Assembly: GCA_025454715.1 (NCBI GenBank)
Contig: JALONY010000001.1
Span: forward strand, 1 to 31,179
Source of the DNA: Anaerolineae bacterium
GTDB taxonomy: Bacteria; Chloroflexota; Anaerolineae; Aggregatilineales; Phototrophicaceae
Reading direction: 5' to 3'
Length of the DNA stretch: 31,179 bases
Position 1 is the first letter of the stretch. Each line of letters begins with the position of its first letter. The notes beneath the pieces are model-generated. The model worked only from the letters and a program-made list of their open reading frames with translations, searched no databases and was not told the origin of the DNA. Shown in pieces: positions 1 through 7,352 of the stretch. Position numbers and translations under genes: made by a program.

Positions 1-20
1 GGGGTGAGGAGTGGGTGGCG

Positions 21-713
21 TCAGCGCCCGATGCGGTATTGCAGCATGGTCGAGCCGACCGTGATGATGTCGCTGTCAATCAAGATTTTGGGCTTCTCGG
101 TCAGGCGGTTGCCGTTGACCATCGTCCCATTGGAACTGCCGAGGTCTTGCACCGTCCACGCCCCATCCACGTTTTGCAGGCGGGCGTGCGGGCGGCTGAC
201 GGTGCTGTCTTGCACCCCGACCTCCCACGTGTGGTTTTGGGTGGCGCGCCCAATCCGCAGTTCCTTCATCGCCAGCGGCACGCGCAGGTCTTTTTGCGCC
301 CCGTTCAAAAACAACAGATAGGCCACAGACTGCACCGTGTTGGCCTCCAGCGCCGAAGGCAAGACCGTGGCCTCGTCTTGTGGCGTGGTCGTCGGGGCGT
401 GCGCGTCCAGCTCCACGGCGGAAAACAACAGTTCGGGGCCATACAAGCGGATGCGATCGCCCGAGACCAACGGCTGGGGCGTCGCGATTTGTTGGTCGTT
501 CAAAAACGTCCCGTTCGAGCTTCCTTGGTCGGACAAGACGAACATGCCATCCTCGTATTGGACGATGGCGTGAAGCCGCGATACGGTGACGTGGGGGACG
601 CTGATGTCATTGGAAGCCGCACGCCCAATCCGCACCAACATGCCCTCATGGAGGTCATAAGACTGCGGTTCGTGCGTTTCGGGGTGAAGCCAAGTCAGGC
701 GCGCAATCGGCAT
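21..713 (-). CDS. Double FHA-domain protein
   Basis: A 230-residue cytoplasmic protein made almost entirely of two forkhead-associated domains, which bind phosphothreonine peptides. FHA1 covers about residues 20-100 (G30-R31, S45-R46-x-H48, N67-G68-T69). FHA2 covers about 145-228 (G155-R156, S173-R174-x-H176, N195-G196-T197). The full set of FHA signature residues is present in both, so both should bind phosphopeptide. The linker (about 104-128) is rich in Thr and acidic residues and could itself be phosphorylated. No membrane segment, signal peptide or enzymatic domain is seen. I chose the ATG at 713; an in-frame TTG at 722 would add three residues, and neither has a strong Shine-Dalgarno. 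The gene is divergent from the small gene at 837. No Ser/Thr kinase lies in the window, so its partner is unknown. Family call is firm; the biological role is not. Confidence 0.85.
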   Translation of the reverse strand: MPIARLTWLHPETHEPQSYDLHEGMLVRIGRAASNDISVPHVTVSRLHAIVQYEDGMFVLSDQGSSNGTFLNDQQIATPQPLVSGDRIRLYGPELLFSAVELDAHAPTTTPQDEATVLPSALEANTVQSVAYLLFLNGAQKDLRVPLAMKELRIGRATQNHTWEVGVQDSTVSRPHARLQNVDGAWTVQDLGSSNGTMVNGNRLTEKPKILIDSDIITVGSTMLQYRIGR

Positions 714-731
714 AGGGCGCAAACCATCACA

Positions 732-767
732 ACGATAGACGATACAAAACTACACTCCCATTGTCAT
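732..767 (-). promoter_or_regulatory. Predicted sigma70 promoter of the double-FHA gene
   Basis: Reading the minus strand, ATGACA (767-762, five of six -35 matches) is followed after 17 nt by TATCGT (744-739), which is repeated one base later (737-732). This would start transcription within about 20 nt of the ATG at 713, giving a very short leader and fitting the weak ribosome site. On the plus strand TAGAAT (778-783) could be a -10 for the gene at 837, but I see no -35 at proper spacing. Prediction from sequence only. Confidence 0.45.
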
Positions 768-836
768 CGGTTTACGTTAGAATCGCAACCACCCCACCCC
801 CCAGCATCGGGGCATCGCACAGAGAGAGGACGCCAT

Positions 837-1193
837 ATGGGCTCCAAACCCACTCCCCCCACCCTCGCCGAAATCGTGTACCAGTATCTCGGGTTGTTCG
901 GGCGGAGCGCCCGCGCCACCGAGTTCGAGCGTGCCCAGCAACAGTTCGTGCAGGCCGTGCAGCGCGCCCAATCGCCCGAGGACATCCGTGCGGCGTTGGC
1001 GCTCGATTTGCGCTCACGCTTGTTGCCGGTGCAGATGAAAAGCCCCGCTTATGAGCGATTGCTGAGCTTGTGTGGGCGCACGCCCGACCTCCTGCGCGAA
1101 TATGCCCAAGAGATGTACGATTACGGCCCCGAGTTCCAGCACTACGCCGACCAACTGTGGGACGAGGCCAAAGGCATGGACGACAAAGGCTGA
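837..1193 (+). CDS. Small hypothetical protein, 118 aa
   Basis: I do not recognise this family. The ATG at 837 is preceded by a purine-rich ribosome site (GAGAGAGGA, 822-830), which sets the start well inside a longer open frame. The protein is soluble-looking and mostly helical in character. It has no membrane segment or signal peptide, a proline-rich start, and an acidic tail with aromatic residues (about residues 90-118, with two Tyr-rich turns). A single cysteine lies near residue 80. It is immediately followed by a strong hairpin terminator, so it is a monocistronic unit divergent from the double-FHA gene. Coding status rests on the start signal, the placement and the terminator; no function is proposed. 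Confidence 0.6.
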   Translation: MGSKPTPPTLAEIVYQYLGLFGRSARATEFERAQQQFVQAVQRAQSPEDIRAALALDLRSRLLPVQMKSPAYERLLSLCGRTPDLLREYAQEMYDYGPEFQHYADQLWDEAKGMDDKG

Positions 1194-1204
1194 GGCCAAC
1201 CACG

Positions 1205-1241
1205 AAAACGCCCCCACCCGTAGCACGGATGGGGGCGTTTT
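1205..1241. terminator. Bidirectional intrinsic terminator
   Basis: A 12-bp stem (AAAACGCCCCCA, 1205-1216, pairing with 1230-1241) is topped by a second short stem (CCGT/ACGG) and an AGC loop. T runs follow the plus-strand stem and A runs precede it, so it can stop transcription both ways. It sits between the convergent 118-aa gene and nuoN and should end the nuo operon transcript. Confidence 0.85.
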
Positions 1242-1268
1242 TCGTTATCGGTGGGGCGTTGGGCGGCC

Positions 1269-2777
1269 TTACGGCGCGACCGAGGCCACCAGCGTCACGG
1301 CTTGGGTCAGGTTGGTGGCGAGGATGGGGAACAAGCCCAGCACCAGCGTGCCCGCCAACGAGATGTACAGCGCGAGGTTGACCGCACGGGTCGCGCCTTG
1401 GGCGGGGTCGCCCGCGCCGTCCAGCAGGTACATCGTCACGATGATACGCACGTAATAGTACGCGCTCACCACGCTGGTCAGCACGCCGACGATGGCCAGC
1501 GGGAACAGGCCGGCGTCGATGCTGGACTGGAAGATGAACCACTTGCCGGTGAAGCCCGCCGTGAGCGGGATACCGGTCAGGCTGAGCATGAAGACCGCCA
1601 TCATGGCCGCCAAAATCGGCCTAGAGCGGGCGAGGCCGGTCAGGTCGGTGATGTCGGTGCCGGTGCCGTCGTTCTTCTCGACCGCCGCCACCACCGCGAA
1701 CGCGCCGAGGTTGGTGAAGGTGTACGACAGCAGGTAGACCAGCGCGGCCTTGGCGGCGGCGTCGGCTTGCGCGGGGTCAGCCGCGGCGGCCACCGCCATC
1801 AAGATATAACCGGCGTGGGCAATCGACGAGTAGGCCAACATGCGCTTCAGGTTGGTCTGGCTGACGGCCACGAAGTTGCCGACGATCATCGTCAAACCGC
1901 TGATGATCATGACGGTGTTCATCCACACCGGGTCGGGCGCTTGACCCGCCGTCAGGGTGGGCAATGCCGAGACCAGCACGCGCAGCAAGGCCGCGAAGCC
2001 GCCGATTTTGGCGCCCACGCTCATGAACGCGGTGACCGGCGTCGGGGCACCCTCGTACACGTCCGGCGTCCACATGTGGAACGGCACGACCGCGACCTTG
2101 AAGCCCAGCGCCACCACGATCAAGCCCGCGCCGACCAGCAGGTAGGCCAGCGATGCGCCGCCCTCGGCGCTGATGGACGAGACCGCCGCGAAGATTTCAG
2201 TCAGGTTGGTGGTGCCGGTCGCACCGAACACCAGCGCCGCGCCGTACACGAAGAACGCGCTGGCGAACGCGCCCAGCACGAAGTACTTCATGCCGGACTC
2301 TTCACTCTTGGCGTTGTTGCTGCGGAAGGCCGCCATCACGTACAACGGGATGGACAGCAACTCCAGCGCGACGAAAATCACCACGAGGTCATTGGCCGAG
2401 GACATGAACATCACGCCCGCGGTCGAGAGCAACAAGAGCGACCAGAACTCCCCGCGAGCCGAGCCGGTGCGGTTCATGTAGTCGATGCTGATCAGGATGG
2501 TCAGCGCGGCGGCCACCAGCACGATCATGTTCATGAAACTGCTGAACGTGTCGCCGATGAACATGTCCATCAGCGCGGTGGTCTGCTGGTTGAAGGTGGC
2601 CAGCGTCAGCACGAAACTGACGACCAGCCCCCCCATCGCCAACCAAGCGGTCAGGTTTCGGCGTTCCTTGGGCAGGAACACGTCCACCAACAACAGGAGC
2701 GTCGTCCCAATCGCCAGCATCACGGCGGGCAGGGTCGCCCCGAGGTTTAAGTCAGTCCAAGACGGGACGGTCATCAT
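1269..2777 (-). CDS. nuoN: NADH-quinone oxidoreductase subunit N
   Basis: Antiporter-like membrane subunit of complex I, one of three (with NuoL and NuoM) thought to move protons across the membrane. The 502-residue protein is hydrophobic throughout, with about 14 predicted helices, close to the usual family length. The Mrp/NuoN-type core is visible: the F-K-V-A-V-V-P-F-H-M-W-P-D segment with its lysine, followed by a T-P-V-T-A-F-M-S helix, and the R-M-L-A-Y-S-S-I-A-H-A-G segment. It starts at one of two adjacent ATGs (2777 or 2774) behind a GGGGGG ribosome site, five bases after the nuoM stop. It is the last gene of the nuo operon and is followed by the terminator at 1205-1241. No insertions of the kind seen in NuoL or NuoJ are present. 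Confidence 0.95.
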   Translation of the reverse strand: MMTVPSWTDLNLGATLPAVMLAIGTTLLLLVDVFLPKERRNLTAWLAMGGLVVSFVLTLATFNQQTTALMDMFIGDTFSSFMNMIVLVAAALTILISIDYMNRTGSARGEFWSLLLLSTAGVMFMSSANDLVVIFVALELLSIPLYVMAAFRSNNAKSEESGMKYFVLGAFASAFFVYGAALVFGATGTTNLTEIFAAVSSISAEGGASLAYLLVGAGLIVVALGFKVAVVPFHMWTPDVYEGAPTPVTAFMSVGAKIGGFAALLRVLVSALPTLTAGQAPDPVWMNTVMIISGLTMIVGNFVAVSQTNLKRMLAYSSIAHAGYILMAVAAAADPAQADAAAKAALVYLLSYTFTNLGAFAVVAAVEKNDGTGTDITDLTGLARSRPILAAMMAVFMLSLTGIPLTAGFTGKWFIFQSSIDAGLFPLAIVGVLTSVVSAYYYVRIIVTMYLLDGAGDPAQGATRAVNLALYISLAGTLVLGLFPILATNLTQAVTLVASVAP

Positions 2778-2782
2778 CCCCC

Positions 2783-4342
2783 CTACCGCAGCATCGCCGT
2801 GATTTGCGGCGCGACCTGCGCGATGCCATCGACGATTGACTTAGTGGACGAGTCCATGATGTCGAACCAGATGGACGGCTGCAAGCCAATCCAGAAAATC
2901 ATGATGACGACCACGACCAACACCGTGACTTCTTTCCAGTTCATCGGGTGGAGGTGCTTGTTCTCTTCCTTGTCCAGCTCACCGAGGAACACCTTCTGGA
3001 ACATGTACAACATGTAGATGGCGGCCAAGATGACGCCGAGCGTGGCGAACAGCGCGAAGCCGAAGCCCAGCACTTGGCTGCCGAAGGTGCCCAGCAGGAT
3101 GGTGAACTCGCCGACGAAGCCGTTGAGGCCGGGCAAGCCCATGCTGCTCAGGGTGATGATCAGGCTGAGCGCGCCGAAGAACGGCAACGCCTTCCAGATG
3201 CCGCCATAGGCGTTGATGTCCTTGGTGTGGCGGCGCTCATACAGCATACCGACCAGCAAGAACAAGCCGCCGGTGCTGACGCCGTGGTTGACCATCTGGA
3301 GGGTCGCGCCTTGCAAGCCCTCGGCGTTGAGCGCGAAGATGCCAATCACGACGAAGCCCATGTGCGAGACCGACGAGTAGGCCACCAGCTTCTTGATGTC
3401 TTGCTGGGCATAGCTGACCCACGCGCCATAGATGATGCCGATGACGCCCAGCGCACCGACCACCGGCGCCCACGCCACCGACGCCTCAGGGAACATCGGC
3501 AAGCAGAAGCGGATGATGCCGTAGGTACCCATCTTGAGCAACACACCGGCGAGGATGACCGAGCCAGCGGTCGGGGCTTGCACGTGCGCGTCCGGCAACC
3601 AGCTGTGGAACGGGAAGATGGGAACCTTGATGGCGAACGCGATCAAGAAGCCGAGGAACAGGAACGATTGCGTGCTGAACAAGCCATCGAACGGGAAGGT
3701 GAGCGTGCCCGCCTGCACCGCAGCCACGATTTCGGGCACGGCGAAGGTGTTGGCTTGGCTGCCGACGTAGAGCACGGCCAACAGCATCAGAATCGAGCCG
3801 GCCATGGTGTAGAGGAAGAACTTGAGCGCCGCGTACACGCGCTGCTCACCGCCCCAGATGCCGACCAAGAAGTACATCGGCACCAGCGTGACTTCCCAGA
3901 AGATGTAGAAAATCACGAGGTCTTGCGCCGCGAACACGCCAATCATCGCCCATTGCAGCAGCAGCATGAACATGTAGTACAGCTTCTCGCGGCCACGCTC
4001 TTCAAAGATGTGGCTGGTGAACGAGAACAGGACGGCCAGCGGCACGATGAACGTGGTCAGCAAGATCATGATCAAGCCGATGCCGTCGATGCCGACGTAG
4101 TAGCTGACCCCGAAGGACGGCAGCCAATCATTGCGCTGGACGAATTGCAGCCCCGGGTTGGTCGGGTCGTGCAGCGCCCACAGCAGCAGCGAGAGCAAGA
4201 ACGTCGCGATGGTAAACCCGAAGGTCGTCCAGCGGATCGCGTTGCGTTGCTTCTCTTCATTCATGAACAAGACGATGGTCAAGCCCACCATGGGCATGAA
4301 TAACACCACCGTCAAGAGCGAAAGCCCACTCATTTCCATCAT
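2783..4342 (-). CDS. nuoM: NADH-quinone oxidoreductase subunit M
   Basis: Second antiporter-like proton-pumping subunit of the complex I membrane arm. About 519 residues and 14 helices, normal for the family. The conserved glutamate of helix 5 lies in F-W-E-V-T-L-V-P-M-Y (about residue 150). The helix 7-8 pump motif I-K-V-P-I-F-P-F-H-S-W-L-P-D-A-H is followed by A-P-T-A-G-S-V-I-L-A. The V-A-Y-S-S-V-S-H-M-G-F motif is also present. The start is ambiguous: a GTG at 4351 and ATGs at 4342, 4339 and 4333 are all in frame, and GTGAGG ahead of the ATGs supports 4342 or 4339. The gene follows nuoL with almost no gap, so translation is probably coupled. Confidence 0.95.
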   Translation of the reverse strand: MMEMSGLSLLTVVLFMPMVGLTIVLFMNEEKQRNAIRWTTFGFTIATFLLSLLLWALHDPTNPGLQFVQRNDWLPSFGVSYYVGIDGIGLIMILLTTFIVPLAVLFSFTSHIFEERGREKLYYMFMLLLQWAMIGVFAAQDLVIFYIFWEVTLVPMYFLVGIWGGEQRVYAALKFFLYTMAGSILMLLAVLYVGSQANTFAVPEIVAAVQAGTLTFPFDGLFSTQSFLFLGFLIAFAIKVPIFPFHSWLPDAHVQAPTAGSVILAGVLLKMGTYGIIRFCLPMFPEASVAWAPVVGALGVIGIIYGAWVSYAQQDIKKLVAYSSVSHMGFVVIGIFALNAEGLQGATLQMVNHGVSTGGLFLLVGMLYERRHTKDINAYGGIWKALPFFGALSLIITLSSMGLPGLNGFVGEFTILLGTFGSQVLGFGFALFATLGVILAAIYMLYMFQKVFLGELDKEENKHLHPMNWKEVTVLVVVVIMIFWIGLQPSIWFDIMDSSTKSIVDGIAQVAPQITAMLR

Positions 4343-4351
4343 CACCCTCAC

Positions 4352-7018
4352 TTAGCTTTGCACCAACGGCAGCAGCATCAAGACCACCACGGCGACCACG
4401 CCGACCAGCAGCGCCACCGCATACACACGAACATAACCCGTCTGCGAGCGGCGCAGCACACCGCTGAACCACTTCACCAGACGCCCCACCCCGCGCACCG
4501 AGCCATCGACCACGCCTTGGTCAACCGGCTTGCTCAACAGCTTGGCCGCCCCGTTGAAGCCCTTGCCAATCACGTCGTCGTGCACGTAATCGTGCCAGAA
4601 CTTCCAATCGATGACCTCGGCCACGAACTTGGCGATGGCTTGGAACGGGCGGATGAACAGCAGGTTGTACGCCTCGTCCCAGTACATGCGCGCATTGGCC
4701 AGCGACCAGAACGGGCGGGTCGCGGCGTTGGCTTGCAACGGGTCGCGCCCGTCGGGGGTCAGGGCGCGGTTGCCCCCGTACACCCGTATCCCGAGGAAGA
4801 TGGCCGCGAAGCCCAGCGCGGTGGCAATCGCCGCAATCTCGAGGCGGAAGATGCCGACGTGCGCGTGCAGCACGCTGTACTCCAGCCAATCGGTCAGCAG
4901 GTGCTCACCGAAGATGAAATCGAACCCGATGGCCGCCAAACCGGAGTCGGTCGGGATGTTGATGAAGCCGATGAACACGCTGAACACCGCCAGCACAATC
5001 AGCGGGACGGTCATCTGCCAGACGCTCTCGGGGACGTGCTTGGCCGCCTCGTGGCGCGGCTCGCCGAAGAACACCATCCAGACCTGACGGGTCATATAGA
5101 AGGCGGTCAGGAAGGCCGAGACCAACAGCAACGCCAGCGCGATATAACCGCTCAGCTTGCCGTCGAACACGCCCGCCACCCACGAGTCCGCGAGGATTTC
5201 GTCTTTGCTCCAGAAGCCCGCCAGCGGCCACAGACCGGCCAGCGCCGCCGCGCCGATGACGTAGGTCACGAAGGTAATCGGCATCCGCCGCCACAGGCCG
5301 CCCATCGTCCGCATGTCCTGCGGGTCGAAGTGGTCATCGTGGCCGTGGTCGTCGTGCTTGTCGTCGTGGCCGTGCGCGTCGGCCTTGTGGGCGTGCGCGT
5401 CGTGGCCGTGGCTGTCGTGCGCGCCGTGCTTGTCGTCGTGGCCGTGGCCACCCTTGGCGTGCCCGTGGTCATGCAGGTGATGGTGACCGTGCTCCATGCC
5501 GTGGATGACCGAGCCGCTGCCGAGGAACAACAGCGCCTTGAAGAAGGCGTGCGTAATCATGTGGAACATCGCCGCGGCATACGCGCCGATGCCGACCGCC
5601 GCCACCATGAAGCCGAGCTGCGAGACGGTCGAGTAGGCCAAGACGCGCTTGATGTCCCACTGCCCCAGCGCCATGAAACCGGCCAGTAGCGCCGTCACAC
5701 CGCCGATGATGGTGACGAACAACGACACCTCGGGCGAGAAGTAGAAGAAGGTGTTCGAGCGCACCATCATGTACACGCCCGCCGTCACCATGGTGGCGGC
5801 GTGGATGAGCGCCGAGACCGGCGTCGGGCCCGCCATCGCGTCGGGCAACCAGACGAAGAGCGGGATTTGCGCGCTCTTGCCCGCCGCGCCCAACAGCATG
5901 AACAGGGCAATCAGGCTGACGATCGTGCCGATGTCCATCGTCACGCCGCCGACCGTGAAGGTGCGCCCGACTTGGGTGCCGTCGCCGCGGTCGAGCGTCT
6001 CGCCGTCCTTCAGCTTCATCAGTTTTTCGGCTTGGCCGAACATACCGAGCTGGCTGAAGGTCAGGTGGCTGTTGTCGAGATAGGTCGGGCCGCTGTGGGC
6101 TTCACCCTCGGCAGCGTGCGCCTCGCCTTCACCGTGGGCATCGCCCTCGGTGGCCGCGCCGTGCCCGTCACCCTCACCGCCGCCGGTGGTCTCGCCCTCT
6201 TCAATGGTGGTGTCGGAGGCCAGCGCCACGGTTTGCGCCGCGAGGCTCTCGCCCTCGGCCTCACCCCCGTGCTCACCGCCCTCTTCCGCGCCGTGCTCCT
6301 CGGTTTCCGAGCCATGCTCTTCACCGTGGCCGCCCTCGGCGAGGTGCGCGACGTGCGACGGGTTGACCACCTCGGTGGCCTTGAAGAAGTCGAGCGTGCC
6401 GAACGTCCAGAAGCACAAGAAGATGGCCATCAACACGCCGAAGTCGCCGACGCGGTTGGCGATGAACGCCTTGCGCGCCGCGTTGGCGTTCTTGATGCCC
6501 TCGCCCTTGGACTTGTCCCACCAGAAGCCAATCAGCAGGTACGAGCACACGCCCACGCCTTCCCAACCCACGAACATCATCAGCAAGTTGTTGCCGGTGA
6601 TGAGGATGAGCATGAAGGCCAAGAACATGTTGAGGTACGCGAAGAAGCGGCTGAAGCGCTTATCGCCGTGCATGTAGCCCGCCGCGTACAGGTGGATGAA
6701 CGTGCCGACGAACGTCACGAACAAGCACATGGTCACGCTCAGGGTGTCGATGCGCTGTTGCCACGGGATGTCGAGGTTGACCGACCCGATGCGGATCCAA
6801 CCGTCCAGCAAGGGCGGGTCGATGATGGCCGGCTCGAAGTAATTGCCGGTCAGGTAGCTCAGGAAGCCCAGCGCGACGAAGAACGTCGAACCGGAGGCAA
6901 CCGTGCCGATGATGGCCGACATCCGCTCGTCGAGCTTGGGGCCCCACACGAAGTTGATGAACGCGCCAACCGACGGGAGCAAAATGATCAGTGGCGCGAG
7001 GAGCGCGAGGTTTTCCAT
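4352..7018 (-). CDS. nuoL: NADH-quinone oxidoreductase subunit L with two large charged insertions
   Basis: Distal antiporter-like subunit carrying the long lateral helix of complex I. At 888 residues it is well above the usual 610-700. The core is intact: G-W-E-G-V-G-V-C-S-Y-L-L-I-G-F (Glu153), G-K-S-A-Q-I-P-L-F-V-W-L-P-D-A-M (Lys381), the A-L-I-H-A-A-T-M-V helix, H-M-I-T-H-A-F-F-K-A-L-L-F, and G-F-W-S-K-D-E-I-L (Lys605). The extra length lies in a Gly/Glu/His loop (about 226-308), a less conserved segment up to about 360, and a His/Asp-rich loop (about 506-563). From known E. coli topology the first should face outside (TM6-7) and the second the cytoplasm (TM11-12). Because both loops sit between helices and leave pump motifs untouched, I expect a working subunit. 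It lies seven bases after nuoK. Confidence 0.95.
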   Translation of the reverse strand: MENLALLAPLIILLPSVGAFINFVWGPKLDERMSAIIGTVASGSTFFVALGFLSYLTGNYFEPAIIDPPLLDGWIRIGSVNLDIPWQQRIDTLSVTMCLFVTFVGTFIHLYAAGYMHGDKRFSRFFAYLNMFLAFMLILITGNNLLMMFVGWEGVGVCSYLLIGFWWDKSKGEGIKNANAARKAFIANRVGDFGVLMAIFLCFWTFGTLDFFKATEVVNPSHVAHLAEGGHGEEHGSETEEHGAEEGGEHGGEAEGESLAAQTVALASDTTIEEGETTGGGEGDGHGAATEGDAHGEGEAHAAEGEAHSGPTYLDNSHLTFSQLGMFGQAEKLMKLKDGETLDRGDGTQVGRTFTVGGVTMDIGTIVSLIALFMLLGAAGKSAQIPLFVWLPDAMAGPTPVSALIHAATMVTAGVYMMVRSNTFFYFSPEVSLFVTIIGGVTALLAGFMALGQWDIKRVLAYSTVSQLGFMVAAVGIGAYAAAMFHMITHAFFKALLFLGSGSVIHGMEHGHHHLHDHGHAKGGHGHDDKHGAHDSHGHDAHAHKADAHGHDDKHDDHGHDDHFDPQDMRTMGGLWRRMPITFVTYVIGAAALAGLWPLAGFWSKDEILADSWVAGVFDGKLSGYIALALLLVSAFLTAFYMTRQVWMVFFGEPRHEAAKHVPESVWQMTVPLIVLAVFSVFIGFINIPTDSGLAAIGFDFIFGEHLLTDWLEYSVLHAHVGIFRLEIAAIATALGFAAIFLGIRVYGGNRALTPDGRDPLQANAATRPFWSLANARMYWDEAYNLLFIRPFQAIAKFVAEVIDWKFWHDYVHDDVIGKGFNGAAKLLSKPVDQGVVDGSVRGVGRLVKWFSGVLRRSQTGYVRVYAVALLVGVVAVVVLMLLPLVQS
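5330..5503 (-). repeat. Low-complexity region encoding the NuoL histidine-rich loop
   Basis: Codons for NuoL residues 506-563 encode 22 histidines in 58 residues, mostly as H-G-H-D and H-D-D-K-H units. The unit G-H-D-D-K-H appears at about 526-531 and again at 550-555. The DNA is a run of CAC/CAT, GAC and GGC codons, consistent with expansion by slippage or unequal exchange. The reading frame is kept open across it. Confidence 0.85.
6095..6343 (-). repeat. Low-complexity region encoding the NuoL acidic Gly/Glu/His loop
   Basis: Codons for NuoL residues 226-308 encode a low-complexity loop dominated by Gly, Glu, Ala, His and Thr, with E-E-H-G and G-E-A-H style units, and a short hydrophobic/Thr patch near 258-272. 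It is strongly negatively charged. In E. coli NuoL the same place (between helices 6 and 7) is short. Confidence 0.8.
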
Positions 7019-7025
7019 CGGCTCT

Positions 7026-7328
7026 TTAACCTTCCATCAGGTGCAGCTCATCGATGTTGATGCTCTGCTTGGTGCGGAAAATGGCGACCATAATCGCGAG
7101 ACCCACGGCGACTTCGGCAGCGGCCACGGTCATCACGAAAAAGGTGAACAATTGCCCGTCGGCGTTCTGCCATTGGCGGCTGAAGGCCACCAAGGCCAAG
7201 TTGGCCGAGTTGAGCATCAGCTCGACGGACATAAAAACGATGATGGCATTGCGACGCAGCAGGACGCCCAGCGTCCCCATCGCAAACAACACCATACTCA
7301 AGATGACGAATGCTTCGGTTGGAACCAC
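7026..7328 (-). CDS. nuoK: NADH-quinone oxidoreductase subunit K
   Basis: Small three-helix membrane subunit of complex I that forms part of the central proton/charge path. It has 100 residues, the usual size. The two buried glutamates essential in E. coli are at the same positions, Glu36 (in F-M-S-V-E-L-M-L-N) and Glu72 (in [11 protein letters not shown]). Translation starts at GTG (7328-7326), supported by a GGGGGAG ribosome site six bases upstream; no better ATG is available. It lies between nuoJ (24-bp gap) and nuoL (7-bp gap). Confidence 0.95.
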   Translation of the reverse strand: MVPTEAFVILSMVLFAMGTLGVLLRRNAIIVFMSVELMLNSANLALVAFSRQWQNADGQLFTFFVMTVAAAEVAVGLAIMVAIFRTKQSINIDELHLMEG

Positions 7329-7352
7329 GATGTCTCCCCCTGATGTGCGCGC

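Noticed and set aside
15..836. N-terminal extension of the 118-aa gene frame
   Set aside because: Antisense to the double-FHA gene; a strong ribosome site marks the ATG at 837.
1251..2750. Long plus-strand open frame opposite nuoN
   Set aside because: Arg/His/Gln-rich translation typical of an antisense shadow in GC-rich DNA; nuoN on the other strand is certain.
2948..4303. Long plus-strand open frame opposite nuoM
   Set aside because: Same Arg/Gln/His-rich shadow composition and no domain; nuoM explains the sequence.
5330..5503. Possible CRISPR or tandem-repeat array in the His-codon region
   Set aside because: Repeats are short, irregular and codon-phased within nuoL; no spacers.
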